Positions 51,532 through 61,078 are shown, counted from the stretch's first letter. The stretch: DNA of 64,000 nt from JAJDTT01 sp022827025 (GCA_965203535.1 OZ241897.1:4650001-4714000); one strand, 5' to 3'. Notes: generated by a model not told the origin, from the sequence alone. Made by a program: numbers and translations.

Positions 51532-53889
51532 ATGAGCCGTCCTGTACTTTCCCTTTTCCTGTCGTTGGTTCTGGTCCTCCAGGGAGTCGCACCGCTGGGA
51601 GCGGGGACACGGGCCAAAACGGGAGATGACAACGCCTTTCGGGACTCGGTCCTGCCCTTCTTGAACCGGAACTGCGTCGGCTGCCACAACCGCCAACTGA
51701 AGACGGGCGGATTGGAGTTGGATGCCTTTCCCGAGTCCGGGACGGACCTGAGAGAGTCGCCCCTTTGGAAGCAGGTGCGGGAGAAGCTGGTCCGCGGCGA
51801 GATGCCGCCTCCCGGCCAGACCCGGCCCGAGCCCAAGGCGGTCGAGGCGGTGCTGGCGTGGATCCGAAGCCTTGGCGGGGACTCGGCCCGTGCTCCCGGT
51901 GACAGACGGCCCGACCCGGGGCGGGTCACGGCCCGGCGGTTGAACCGGGCGGAATACGACAACACCATCCGCGATCTGTTGGGGGTCGATCTGAAGCCTG
52001 CGGCCGACTTTCCGGCGGACGACTCGGGTTACGGCTTCGACAACATCGGAGACGTCCTCTCGCTGCCCCCCATCCTGATGGAGAAATACATGGCGGCGGC
52101 GGAGCGGATCGCCGAAGCGGCCATCGTGGCCCGGCCTCCGGTGGAGGCGACCCTGGTGAAATATCTGGCGCCCCGGGAGGCGGAGCACGAGGGGTTCTTC
52201 CCAGCGGGGGACTACCGGATCGATCACGAGTTTCCGGCCGCGGGCGAATACGAACTCCGGATCCGGGTCGTGGATCGCCGGTACCGGCCCAAGAAGGATG
52301 AGCCGCCCCCGCCCATGCCGGCCAACGGCATCATGGCGGTCTCCTTCGGCGGGAACCGGATGAAGACCTTCGAGGTGGAACCGAACGTCTACGAGCGGGG
52401 GACCTTCGACGTCACCCTGGACGCCGGCGCGCGAAAACTGGAGCTGTACGCCCATTTCCTTTCCGACGGCATGGAGAACATCCCCGAGCCCGTGGACCGG
52501 GACAACTCGTACAAGGGAGAGCGGAAACTGTTCGTGGACAATTTCCTGCTCCTGGGACCCCTGAAGGCGCGGCCGCTTCCCGTGACCGAGAGCCACCGCA
52601 GGCTCATGACCTGCGGCGACCCGGACGGCGGGTACCAGGCCGATTGCGCCCGCCGGATTCTGGGACGGCTGCTGCGCCGGGCCTACCGGCGCCCGGTGAG
52701 GGAAGGCGAAGTCGAGTCGGTCCTGCGGCTGGTGGAGATGGCCTGCAAAGAGGGCGATTCCTTCGCCGAGGCGATGCGGGTGGCGGTTCGGGCGGTTCTG
52801 GTCTCCCCCCACTTCCTGTTCCGGATCGAGCGGGACCCCGACCCCACCGATCCTGATCTGGCCCACGAGATCGACTCCCACGAACTGGCGGCCCGGCTCT
52901 CCTATTTCCTCTGGAGCAGCATGCCCGACGACGAGCTGTTCCGCCTGGCCGACAGCTCGAAACTGGCCGATCCCGCAGTCCTGGAGGCGCAGGTGCGCCG
53001 CATGCTGGCCGATCCCAAGGCGCGGGCGCTGGCCGAAAATTTCGCCGGGCAATGGCTGGAGCTCCGCAACCTGGACGAGGTCCGTCCCGACCCGGACCTT
53101 TTCCCCGACTTCGATGCCCCCTTGCGCGCCGCCATGAGGCGGGAGACGGAACTCTTCTTCGAAACGGTCCTGAGCGAGAACCTGAGCATTCTCGACTTCC
53201 TGGATGCCAGGTTCAGCTTTCTGAACCAGCGCCTGGCGCGTCACTACGGGCTCGACGGCATCGAGGGCGACCACTTCCGGCGAGTCGAGCTCGACGGCCT
53301 CCAACGTGCCGGGGTGCTGACCCAGGCGAGCATTCTCACGCTCTCTTCCTACCCCACCCGCACCTCGCCGGTGCTGCGCGGGAAGTGGCTGCTGGAGAAC
53401 ATCCTGGGGACGCCGCCGCCCGATCCTCCTCCCGGGATTCCCGAGCTGGAGGCGGAGAAGGTGGGATTCGAAGCGACCTTGCGGGAACAGTTGGAGCAGC
53501 ACCGCTCCAACCCGGGCTGCGCCTCCTGCCACATCAAGATGGACGCCCTGGGTTTCGGACTGGAAAACTACGATCCGGTGGGCGCCTGGCGAACCCGCCA
53601 GGGGAAATTCCCCATCGATTCCGCCGGGACGCTCCCCGGGGGGCGATCCTTCACCAACCCGTCGGAGCTTCGCGCTATCCTGGTGGAGGATCGGAAGGAC
53701 TTCGCTCGCTGTCTGACTGAGAAAATGCTAACCTACGCCCTGGGACGCGGGCTGGAAGAGTACGACCGGACCGCCGTCGACAAGATCCTCCTGAGTCTGG
53801 AGCAAGACTACTACCGATTGTCCCGTCTGGTATTGGAGATCGCCGACAGCATGCCGTTCCGGATGAGGCGGGGAGAGGAAGAAAGATGA
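51532..53889 (+). CDS. Exported cytochrome c / DUF1587-DUF1592-DUF1588-DUF1585 protein
   Basis: A 785-residue exported protein. It has a signal peptide (LSLFLSLVLVLQGVAPLGA) and an N-terminal heme c motif CVGCH (residues 48-52). A DUF1587 region opens with RLNRAEYDNTIRDLLG near 133-148, and DUF1595/DUF1592/DUF1588 regions run through the middle (ARLSYFLWSSMPDDELF; TSPVLRGKWLLENILG). A second heme motif CASCH lies at 663-667 near the DUF1585 end. This is the second of the two planctomycete-type cytochrome families in the window. AGGAGA precedes the ATG, and its stop overlaps the DUF1552 gene start, the usual partner. The function is presumed extracytoplasmic electron transfer in substrate degradation, not demonstrated. 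Confidence 0.92.
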   Translation: MSRPVLSLFLSLVLVLQGVAPLGAGTRAKTGDDNAFRDSVLPFLNRNCVGCHNRQLKTGGLELDAFPESGTDLRESPLWKQVREKLVRGEMPPPGQTRPEPKAVEAVLAWIRSLGGDSARAPGDRRPDPGRVTARRLNRAEYDNTIRDLLGVDLKPAADFPADDSGYGFDNIGDVLSLPPILMEKYMAAAERIAEAAIVARPPVEATLVKYLAPREAEHEGFFPAGDYRIDHEFPAAGEYELRIRVVDRRYRPKKDEPPPPMPANGIMAVSFGGNRMKTFEVEPNVYERGTFDVTLDAGARKLELYAHFLSDGMENIPEPVDRDNSYKGERKLFVDNFLLLGPLKARPLPVTESHRRLMTCGDPDGGYQADCARRILGRLLRRAYRRPVREGEVESVLRLVEMACKEGDSFAEAMRVAVRAVLVSPHFLFRIERDPDPTDPDLAHEIDSHELAARLSYFLWSSMPDDELFRLADSSKLADPAVLEAQVRRMLADPKARALAENFAGQWLELRNLDEVRPDPDLFPDFDAPLRAAMRRETELFFETVLSENLSILDFLDARFSFLNQRLARHYGLDGIEGDHFRRVELDGLQRAGVLTQASILTLSSYPTRTSPVLRGKWLLENILGTPPPDPPPGIPELEAEKVGFEATLREQLEQHRSNPGCASCHIKMDALGFGLENYDPVGAWRTRQGKFPIDSAGTLPGGRSFTNPSELRAILVEDRKDFARCLTEKMLTYALGRGLEEYDRTAVDKILLSLEQDYYRLSRLVLEIADSMPFRMRRGEEER

Positions 53890-55238
53890 TCACCGGGAAA
53901 CATCTGCACCGAAGGACCTTTCTGCGCGGATTGGGAACCGCCGTCGCACTGCCCATGCTCGACGCCATGGCGCCGGCGTTCGCCGGCCGGGGAGTTGATC
54001 TGGTGGGCGCTCCCTGCCGCCTCAGCTTCGCCTACGTGCCCAACGGCATCATCATGGAGGGCTGGACGCCGGCGGCCGAGGGGGCCCGGTTCGAGATTCC
54101 GGAGATCCTGAAACCTCTGGCCTCGTCCCGCCAGGACTGGATGCTGCTCTCGGGCCTGACGCAGAACAACGGCCGGGCCCTGGGCGACGGACCCGGCGAC
54201 CATGCCCGGGCGGCGGCCTCATACCTCACGGGAGTGCATCCCAAGAAGACCAAGGGTGCGGACATCAAGAACGGCATCTCGGTGGACCAGGTGGCGGCCC
54301 AAGCCATCGGCGACCGGACCCGGTTCCCCTCCTTGGAACTGGGCGTGGAACACGGCCGCATGGCCGGGAACTGCGACAGCGGCTACAGTTGCGCCTACAG
54401 CAACAGCGTCGCCTGGCGCGGCGAGACCAGCCCCCTGCCGCCGGAGGTGAACCCGCGGCTGGTCTTCGAACGCCTTTTCGGAACCGCGGACCGGAACACG
54501 GATCCCGCCTACCAGGCCAAGCAGCGCCGCTACCGCAGGAGCATCCTGGATTTCGTGCGGGAAGACACGCAGCAGTTGAAGAGCCACCTGGGTCCCACGG
54601 ATCGGAGAAAGCTGGACGAGTACCTTTACGCCGTTCGCGAAATCGAGAAGCGGATCGAGCGGGCCGAGAACGGGGTTCAGGCGGCCCCGCCCAGTCTGGA
54701 CCGTCCGGCCGGGATTCCCATCGACTATGCGGAGCACGTGCGCTTGATGTACGACCTGCAGGTGCTGGCTTTCCAGACCGACATGACCCGCATCATCACC
54801 TTCATGTACGGCATGGAGGGAAGCAATCGCACCTACCGGGAAATCGGCGTCTCCGGCGCCCACCACGGCTTGACCCACCACCAGGGGAACGAAGAAAAGA
54901 TCCGGGACATCACCAAGATCAACCGGTACCACATTGAGCAGTTCGCCTACTTCGTGGACCGGCTCCGCTCCACGCCGGACGGCGACGGCTCACTGCTGGA
55001 CCACTCCATCATCGTCTATGGAAGCGGCCTGGCCGACGGCAACAAGCACACGCATCACGATCTGCCGGTGCTTGTGGCCGGGCACGGAAACGGCAAGCTG
55101 CATCCGGGCCGCCACCTTCGGTATCCGGACGAGACCCCCATGACCAACCTCTACCTCTCCATACTGGACCGGGTCGGAGTCCAACCCGAGTCCCTGGGAG
55201 ACAGCAATGGAAGGTTGGGGGAGTTGACCGAACTCTGA
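53886..55238 (+). CDS. DUF1552 family protein, Tat-exported
   Basis: A 450-residue protein of the DUF1552 family with a twin-arginine signal (HRRTFLRGLGTAVALPMLDA). Typical features include SFAYVPNGIIMEGWTP, HARAAASYLTGVHPKKT and a C-terminal SGLADGNKHTHHDLPVLVAG resembling the metal-site end of the related DUF1501 family. The ATG overlaps the stop of the cytochrome gene by 4 bases, so the pair is translationally coupled. This mirrors the DUF1553-DUF1501 arrangement at the start of the window. Confidence 0.93.
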   Translation: MITGKHLHRRTFLRGLGTAVALPMLDAMAPAFAGRGVDLVGAPCRLSFAYVPNGIIMEGWTPAAEGARFEIPEILKPLASSRQDWMLLSGLTQNNGRALGDGPGDHARAAASYLTGVHPKKTKGADIKNGISVDQVAAQAIGDRTRFPSLELGVEHGRMAGNCDSGYSCAYSNSVAWRGETSPLPPEVNPRLVFERLFGTADRNTDPAYQAKQRRYRRSILDFVREDTQQLKSHLGPTDRRKLDEYLYAVREIEKRIERAENGVQAAPPSLDRPAGIPIDYAEHVRLMYDLQVLAFQTDMTRIITFMYGMEGSNRTYREIGVSGAHHGLTHHQGNEEKIRDITKINRYHIEQFAYFVDRLRSTPDGDGSLLDHSIIVYGSGLADGNKHTHHDLPVLVAGHGNGKLHPGRHLRYPDETPMTNLYLSILDRVGVQPESLGDSNGRLGELTEL

Positions 55239-55262
55239 CGGTTCCGAGCCGCCGATTCCAAC

Positions 55263-56108
55263 TCAGTTGCCAGGATTGATCCGGACGCCCCACTTCTTGA
55301 GAGAGGAGAGCTGCTGGTCTTTGGCCATGTCGCTCAGCGGGTTTCCCTTGAGGTAGAGGCGCAGGAAGGGGGCGAAGCGCTTCTCACCCTCGGCATCTTC
55401 CTGAACCATCTCCACCAGAGGACCGAGGTCGGCGATCTTGTTGTCCTCCAGGAAGAGCATGCTCAGCTCCTTAAGCCCCTTGAGCGGGGAGACGTCGCTG
55501 ATGCCGCACCCCCGCAGGTCCAGGGTCGAGACCCAGCGCAAACCGCCCAGGACACCCATGTTCTGGAGGGGATTTCCGCCCAGATAGAGGGACCAGATCT
55601 TCTGGAGGTCCTTCAGGGGCGTGATGTCGGTGACCTGATTGCTGGCCAGGTAGAGGGCGTTGAGACTGGTCAGCTTGGCCAGGGGCGTGACGTCGGCGAC
55701 CTGGTTCCGGGACAACCCCAGGTATTGAAGCTTGGTGAGTTCCGCCAGCGGGGAGAGGTCGGTGATCCGGTTGCCCGAGAGATCCAGTGACTGCAGGTTC
55801 TCCAGCGCCTTGACGGGACCGATGTCGGCGATCCGGTTGTCGGAGAGGTCGATCTCGCCCAGATTGATGCAGAATTCGAGGCCGGTGAGATCCTTGATCT
55901 CCTTGCCCTTGGCCTTCAGGACGTAGACCTTGGTGGCGTCCTCCTTGTTCAGAGGCTCTTCATTATTGCGTTTCTCGAAGACTTGCGTCCGGACCGCCGC
56001 CTCCAGGTTCTTGTCCGGGAACACGCTGTCCTGCGCCGCAACGGGCGGCAAAGCCGAGAGTCCGAACAACAGCCCAGCGCTCAGGCTGACAACATTCTTA
56101 CGTCCCAT
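55263..56108 (-). CDS. Exported leucine-rich repeat protein (internalin-like)
   Basis: A 281-residue protein with a signal peptide ending PPVAAQ. The N-terminal cap (FPDKNLEAAVRTQVFEK) is like that of internalin-type LRR proteins. About eight 22-residue repeats of the pattern LxxLDLSGNRITDLSPLAEL follow, from residue ~80 to ~245. Such proteins mediate binding to proteins or surfaces. No anchor or enzymatic domain is seen, so it is probably periplasmic or secreted. It is convergent with the DUF1552 gene, with only 24 bases between stops. Confidence 0.9.
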   Translation of the reverse strand: MGRKNVVSLSAGLLFGLSALPPVAAQDSVFPDKNLEAAVRTQVFEKRNNEEPLNKEDATKVYVLKAKGKEIKDLTGLEFCINLGEIDLSDNRIADIGPVKALENLQSLDLSGNRITDLSPLAELTKLQYLGLSRNQVADVTPLAKLTSLNALYLASNQVTDITPLKDLQKIWSLYLGGNPLQNMGVLGGLRWVSTLDLRGCGISDVSPLKGLKELSMLFLEDNKIADLGPLVEMVQEDAEGEKRFAPFLRLYLKGNPLSDMAKDQQLSSLKKWGVRINPGN

Positions 56109-56301
56109 CGCCGAAGTCCTCCTTTTGGTCCGTGTCCGCCGAATCTCACGGACTGCTGACTCCGAGGGATTGTAGCAGACCTTCGGAAGGGCTTCGCCAC
56201 CCGTTTCGATTCCGCTCCGCCGACGCCGGAATCAAGGTTGAATCCGCGCCTGCAACCTGGGGGTCGGGTCTGTTATAACGAAGCATTCTCCGGAGGCTTT
56301 T

Positions 56302-57054
56302 TTGGCTGGAAAGCAGATCACACTGGTCGACGACCGGGACTGGCCGCAGGCGGGATTCGGCTTTGAACTCCCGATCCGTCCCGAGTCGTGCGCACTGGGT
56401 GTGATCGACGTGCAGCACTATGCCCTCGACAGCGAAGGCCACCTGGCCCACACCGTGGAGTCCAGCGGCAGCCCGGTCTTCAGAGATTTCTCGCTTCAAG
56501 CCGAACGAATGGTGGTCAACATCCGGAAACTTCTCGCCGCCTTCCGGGACCGGGAACGGCCCGTCGTATACACCCGCCACGGCGCCTTTCTGCCGGGCGG
56601 CTCGGATCTGATCGTCAGACGTCGGGGACGCGAGGAAGTGGCTCACTCCTCGGGGGACGGCTCGTCCGGACACATGGCCGTTCGGGGCGATCCGGGTCAT
56701 CGAATCCTGGATCAGGTGGCGCCCCGCAAGGGCGATCTGGTTCTGGACAAGAACACCAGCAGCGCCTTCCACAGTTCGCCCATGGATCTCCTCCTCCGCA
56801 ACATGAAGGTGGAGACGCTTGTCCTGACCGGTCTGGCCACGGACCAGTGCGTTCTGGCCACGGCCATCGACGCCGCGGACCGGGGATTCCACGTCATCAT
56901 GGCCGCCGACGCCTGCGCCGGATTCGACGCCGGCAGCGCCGAGGCGGTGCAGATCCTCTTCGGCCGGGTCTGGGGCTACGTGATGCAGACCGGGGACATC
57001 GTCCACTGGCTGCGAACCGGAGAAAAACCGGCCCGCACCCGCCTGCCGGCGTGA
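56302..57054 (+). CDS. Isochorismatase-like cysteine hydrolase
   Basis: A 250-residue hydrolase of the isochorismatase-like superfamily (nicotinamidase, N-carbamoylsarcosine amidohydrolase and related). The catalytic triad is visible as Asp36 (GVIDVQHY), Lys150 (VLDKNTSSAF) and Cys183 (LATDQCVLATA). The start is a TTG at 56302 with CGGAGG 5 bases upstream; there is no in-frame ATG before Asp36. No signal peptide is present. It is an isolated gene with a MITE-like element downstream. The substrate cannot be specified. Confidence 0.9.
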   Translation: MAGKQITLVDDRDWPQAGFGFELPIRPESCALGVIDVQHYALDSEGHLAHTVESSGSPVFRDFSLQAERMVVNIRKLLAAFRDRERPVVYTRHGAFLPGGSDLIVRRRGREEVAHSSGDGSSGHMAVRGDPGHRILDQVAPRKGDLVLDKNTSSAFHSSPMDLLLRNMKVETLVLTGLATDQCVLATAIDAADRGFHVIMAADACAGFDAGSAEAVQILFGRVWGYVMQTGDIVHWLRTGEKPARTRLPA

Positions 57055-57166
57055 CTTCCCGTAGCAGTCAGTAGCCAAGATTGAGCGACGAAACGAAGTC
57101 GGGGGCGGTCGCGTCCAGAGGTCTGCGTGAATTTCTCCTCCCGAAGTGGTGCGTGTCTTTGCCGTT

Positions 57167-57332
57167 CTAGGAGCCTGCGCGGCAGAAATCAATCTACTTC
57201 GAAAGCGTAGAATCGGTCCATATTCCCCCGATTTCTCGGCGAATAGAACAACTATGCACCTCAAAATCGGGAAAATCTGGCCTCGATTCTCCACTTTCTC
57301 GCTACGATCATTTCTACCGCGCAGACTCCTAG
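57167..57332. mobile_element. MITE-like element, copy 2 (complete)
   Basis: A 166-bp non-coding element with CTAG at both ends and ~26-bp imperfect inverted repeats (CTAGGAGCCTGCGCGG...; complement of ...CGCGCAGACTCCTAG). The body is nearly identical to the copy at 30 kb. The TA within the terminal CTAG may be a target duplication of the Tc1/IS630 kind. No coding capacity and no related full-length transposase is present in the window. Confidence 0.85.
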
Positions 57333-57376
57333 CACCTGGGACGCCGGACCGCTCCAGTGGTGTCTCCAGCAAGACG

Positions 57377-57766
57377 TCAGGCGTTGGCGAGCGCCTTGTT
57401 TACGAAGTCGAGGAGGTTACGGGCATGGGTAACGGCCTGAGAGCTTTGGAGTGATCCGTAGTGTTCGAAAGCCGGACCTTCCACGTGTCCGTTCGGATAC
57501 CGAGCCGGGACGTAGAAGTTATCCAGGATCCGCGCCCGGTTGATCAGATCGGTGGGCGGAGTTGGAGAGAGTTGGCTCAGCAGTCTCGATATGACGGGAC
57601 CTCGAACTTTCTGCCCCTGAGCCAAATGGAGTGCCTTGACCGCCTTCTCACCGGCTTGGTGAGCCGCAAAGCACGCCCAGTCGTGTCGACCGTCCCGCTG
57701 TGAGGCGACGGCTTGGCCGAGATCGTGTCTTGACTGTTCAAGCCAGTCTTTCCATCGGTGAGTCAT
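57377..57766 (-). CDS. HEPN-domain protein
   Basis: A 129-residue all-helical HEPN protein. The family RNase-type motif Rx4H is visible as RYPNGH (Arg89-His94), preceded by the typical HDWACFAAHQAGEKAVKAL helix. HEPN proteins usually pair with a MNT nucleotidyltransferase antitoxin or lie in defence loci. Here no nucleotidyltransferase gene flanks it: a MITE lies downstream, and hairpins and an IS lie upstream. GGAG at 6-base spacing supports the ATG at 57766. It may be an orphaned toxin or a partner lost by rearrangement. Confidence 0.88.
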   Translation of the reverse strand: MTHRWKDWLEQSRHDLGQAVASQRDGRHDWACFAAHQAGEKAVKALHLAQGQKVRGPVISRLLSQLSPTPPTDLINRARILDNFYVPARYPNGHVEGPAFEHYGSLQSSQAVTHARNLLDFVNKALANA

Positions 57767-57891
57767 GCTGCGCTCCATTGGGGACATTCGGAGGGGACTT
57801 TCCTGTCCCCCCTTGGGCCAGGCGACATTCTTGTCGCCTGCACGCCTGTACAGGTGGGACTGTCGTTCCCCCTACCCCCCATGCGTCGGCA
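57767..57891. repeat. Hairpin repeats upstream of the HEPN gene
   Basis: Contains GGGGACTTTCCTGTCCCC near 57793, GGCGACATTCTTGTCGCC near 57822 and a CAGGCGT/TACAGG-containing segment. The second has the same ACATTCTTGT core as the GGGGACATTCTTGTCCCC hairpins near 30 and 7445 but a different stem. Confidence 0.7.
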
Positions 57892-57897
57892 CCTAAA

Positions 57898-59927
57898 CGG
57901 AACTTCACTTCCAATATTGGTCTAATCCGTTTGTAATTCAGGGAGATAGAAGAAATCAACCTGCCAAATTACTGGCAACAAATCGGGTCGGCTCCACGCC
58001 CAGCAGATCGAATGCCTTTCTTTGCAGGGGGGTCGGCTTGGCGAACATCGGAAACGGGTGATCCGGGGCGTCCGGCAGAGTCACCTGGTTGAGGGTGAGC
58101 GTGCCGAGATCGGCCAGCAACGTCCGCAGGCTGTGCACGGGGAACCCCTCCGCCGTTCGCTTGCGGGCGGCCTTGGCTTTCGTGCGCGCGGAGACCTGCG
58201 CCTTTTCCACCGGGGACTGGCGCAACGCTCGCGCCCCCGCCCGGTCCTCTTCCTCGAACAGCAGCGGCGCCAGACGCCGCCGCAGGTGCCATTCCAGGTA
58301 ATACGCCAGCAGACACAAAAAGACGTGCCCGCGCACATGATCCTCGCTGTAGACGTAGACCGGGCGCAGGGCCAGCTGCGTCGTCTTGAGCGAGCGAAAT
58401 GCCCGTTCGACCTGGGACAGAGACTTGTACGCTTCCACCGCCTCCCCGGCCCCGAGGGCGGAGGTCTCCAGGCTGGTCCGAATCACGTAGATCCCGTCCA
58501 ACTGCGCCTCGGCGTCGATCTTCTCCTGGCGTCTGGACCAGCGGATGTCGTCGTCGGTCACCTCGATCCGGAAGTGTTTGTCCACCTTCTTGCGGCTCAC
58601 GTCCCGCCCCACCCGGCGGTTGATCGCCTGCTGTCCGCGCAGCCGGGATCTGGGGGAGCGCACGGCGGCGGCAATGGTCTGCAGGATCTTCTCCGTGGCG
58701 CACAGCAGATCCTCGCGCTTGCGGGCGCGCTCCTGGCGCAAGCGGGGATTGAGGCAGACCATCAGGCGCTCGCCGGGAAACTCCGGACTCACGATCTCCG
58801 CGATCCCGTCCGGCACCAACTCGCCCGGCCGCAACGGGGCCTCCCCCTGGTCTCCGTTCGCTGGGGAGGGCCGCAGCAGTGTGCGGATGGCGTCCGTTCT
58901 CAGGGCCGAGATCCAGTCGAATCCGGCCGGGGTGAGGTCTTTCCGGATCCGGGCCGTGGTGAGCATGCCGCGGTCCCCGACCAAGGCGATGGATTCGATG
59001 CCGAAGCGTCCCTGGATCTTCTTCACCTGCGCCGCCACCGTGGTGGGATCCGCCGTGTTGCCCGGGAACACGTCGACCGCCAGCGGGCAACCGTCCCCGC
59101 TGCAAAGCAGGCCGAAGACGAACTGCTGCTTGCCCGGCTTGCCGTCCCGGTTGTGGCCGAACGCGGCCAGGGGAGAGTCGCGCCCCTCGAGGTAGCAGGA
59201 ACTGACGTCGTACAAGAGGAGGGTTCGGCCCTCGAGGTGGCGACGCGCCAGGCTCTTCTCGATCCAGACCTGCCGCCGGAGCAACCAGTCGAGCATCCCC
59301 AGCACCTCGTTGCCGTGGACCGGACCGAGGCCGAGCAGAGGACCCAGGCTGTGGGTGGCGGTGGAGGGGGAGAGGCTCCGGGCGGTGGCGAGCTTGGAGA
59401 GGGGTTGCAGGACCCGGGAGAGGATGGCGGCCAGCGCGAGGTCGCGGTGGCGGCTGCGTTGACGGTGCAGGATGCGCTCCAGACCGAGTTGGCGGGCCAG
59501 GCCGAGGAGGGCGGCGACATGGCCATGGGGCAGGGCGCGGCGAATGGCGAGAGACTTGCCCAGAGGGCGATAGACCTGCCCCCCCTTGAGCAGGGCGCGG
59601 ATGCCGTTGACGATCTCCGGGGGGAGTTTGGAGAGGTTGGCGAGGGTGGTGCGACGGATGCGCTTGCCCTCGCGTTTGGCTTCACGGAAGAGGATGGCGG
59701 GAGGGCTGTTGCGGTTGGGGATGACATCGACGTGATAGGACATAGTGATGAGAGCCTCTTACATGGAAACACGATAAGGAACAGAAATAACCATATAACA
59801 ATGATACATGGGTAATATGACACGTCATTAACATGGAAACAAATATCCAGTTACAGACCCGTCCTAAGGAGCCGTAAACGACCCCATTTCAATGATTTTC
59901 TATGGTTTGAGGCGCAGTGAAGTTCCG
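57898..59927 (-). mobile_element. IS1634-family insertion sequence, complete, with 6-bp target duplication
   Basis: A 2030-bp element with perfect 12-bp inverted ends, CGGAACTTCACT (57898-57909) and AGTGAAGTTCCG (59916-59927), flanked by CCTAAA direct repeats (57892-57897 and 59928-59933). It encodes a single full-length transposase on the minus strand. Its ends share GAACTTC with those of the IS at 8.1-10.1 kb, so the two are related but distinct elements. Confidence 0.93.
57956..59743 (-). CDS. IS1634-family transposase (DDE)
   Basis: A 595-residue transposase homologous over its length to the one near 9 kb (shared PNRxSPPAIL start, SCYLEGR, VGDRGMLT, FRSLKT). DDE motifs are Asp179 in LLYDVSSCYLEG, Asp257 in LVGDRGM and Glu in SQVERAFRSLK. 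It carries an extra ~20-residue insertion (RPSPANGDQGEAPLRPGEL) in the middle relative to the other copy. No frameshift is seen, so it may be active. Confidence 0.95.
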   Translation of the reverse strand: MSYHVDVIPNRNSPPAILFREAKREGKRIRRTTLANLSKLPPEIVNGIRALLKGGQVYRPLGKSLAIRRALPHGHVAALLGLARQLGLERILHRQRSRHRDLALAAILSRVLQPLSKLATARSLSPSTATHSLGPLLGLGPVHGNEVLGMLDWLLRRQVWIEKSLARRHLEGRTLLLYDVSSCYLEGRDSPLAAFGHNRDGKPGKQQFVFGLLCSGDGCPLAVDVFPGNTADPTTVAAQVKKIQGRFGIESIALVGDRGMLTTARIRKDLTPAGFDWISALRTDAIRTLLRPSPANGDQGEAPLRPGELVPDGIAEIVSPEFPGERLMVCLNPRLRQERARKREDLLCATEKILQTIAAAVRSPRSRLRGQQAINRRVGRDVSRKKVDKHFRIEVTDDDIRWSRRQEKIDAEAQLDGIYVIRTSLETSALGAGEAVEAYKSLSQVERAFRSLKTTQLALRPVYVYSEDHVRGHVFLCLLAYYLEWHLRRRLAPLLFEEEDRAGARALRQSPVEKAQVSARTKAKAARKRTAEGFPVHSLRTLLADLGTLTLNQVTLPDAPDHPFPMFAKPTPLQRKAFDLLGVEPTRFVASNLAG

Positions 59928-59947
59928 CCTAAAAGCCGCCCCTCCTG

Positions 59948-61078
59948 TCAGCCCGGATCCTGGATCCGCCCGGTCTCGGCGGACCGGTAGCCGGCGAAGA
60001 TCACCCGCATCAGGTGCAGGCACTCCTCGGCGGTCATGGGGGGCGGGGCCTGACCCCGCGTGAAGTCCACGGCGGCCTGGATCAGGGTGCCATACAGATT
60101 AGGATCATCCTGGTAGTAGAAGAGCTGGATTCCCCGCGGCGCGTCCGGGTGGGTCGAGTACCACTTCAAAGGCTCCCCTGAGGGCAGGTCCAGGTGCATC
60201 CAGCCCTTGGAACCCCAGAGCCGGATCTGGTTCTGGTAGAAGCGGTCCAGGTAGTACCCGGCGTTGAGCGTGCCCACCAACCCTCCCCGCATGCGAAACG
60301 TGACGACGGCGGCGTCCTCCACGTCGATGGGCTGGCCTCCCACGTTCTCGCAGAGGGCCGAGATCCGATCGATCCGGTCTTGGATCAGGTACTGCAAGAC
60401 GTCCAGGTAGTGAATGCCGTGGTAAATGAGCTTCCCGCCCCCCGCCTTGGCCTTGGAGGCCACCCAATGGCCGTGGTACTCGGGGCGGGTGAGCCGGGTC
60501 TGGTCGGCGATCCAGTCCATGGTGGCCGAATACGGTTTTCCCAGGTAGCCCTTTTCGATGAGACCCCGGGCTTTCTTGATCGCCTCGCTCACCCGGGTCG
60601 ACATGGCCAGCATCAGTTGCCGGTTCCGCGACTGGGCCAGCGGCACCAGTGGCTCGAAGTCTTCCAGCCTCGCGCAACCCGGTTTCTCGGTAATGACGTG
60701 GCTGCCGGCCTCCAGCGCCGCCCGGATGACGGGAGGCGAGTGATGTCCTTCCAGGGTGACCACCACCAGCTTGGGCCGAACCTTCTCCAACATTTCCCGG
60801 TGGCTCCTGTAGAGACCCTCCAAACGGTCTCCCAGGATGGATTTGGCTTGGTCGAACTGTTTTCCGGTGGGGTCCGAGACCGCCACACGGTTCACGCCGC
60901 GAGTGCTCGCGAACCCTTGCAGGTAACTGCGGAGGTGGCCGCCCGTCGCCTCGGTCAGCACTCCCGCCGTGATGGGCTCTTCCGGTCCAGCCCAAACCCG
61001 GTTGGCATTGCCGGGAATGGTGGCCAGCGTCGCCAGTCCGGTGAGAGCTCTTCGTCTGGAGATTCGTTGGCGTTTCAT
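59948..61078 (-). CDS. Tat-exported Gfo/Idh/MocA oxidoreductase, copy 1
   Basis: A 376-residue oxidoreductase with a twin-arginine-type signal (ISRRRALTGLATLATIPG). The Rossmann part is less canonical than usual (TAGVLTEATGGHLRSYLQG), but the ITEKPGCARLEDFEPL signature is present, and a standard C-terminal domain with GGGKLIYHGIHYLDVLQYL follows. It is a close tandem paralog of the next gene. Export of Gfo/Idh enzymes with prebound cofactor is known for periplasmic glucose-fructose oxidoreductase. It begins at the ATG at 61078, and the Shine-Dalgarno is weak. Confidence 0.9.
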   Translation of the reverse strand: MKRQRISRRRALTGLATLATIPGNANRVWAGPEEPITAGVLTEATGGHLRSYLQGFASTRGVNRVAVSDPTGKQFDQAKSILGDRLEGLYRSHREMLEKVRPKLVVVTLEGHHSPPVIRAALEAGSHVITEKPGCARLEDFEPLVPLAQSRNRQLMLAMSTRVSEAIKKARGLIEKGYLGKPYSATMDWIADQTRLTRPEYHGHWVASKAKAGGGKLIYHGIHYLDVLQYLIQDRIDRISALCENVGGQPIDVEDAAVVTFRMRGGLVGTLNAGYYLDRFYQNQIRLWGSKGWMHLDLPSGEPLKWYSTHPDAPRGIQLFYYQDDPNLYGTLIQAAVDFTRGQAPPPMTAEECLHLMRVIFAGYRSAETGRIQDPG

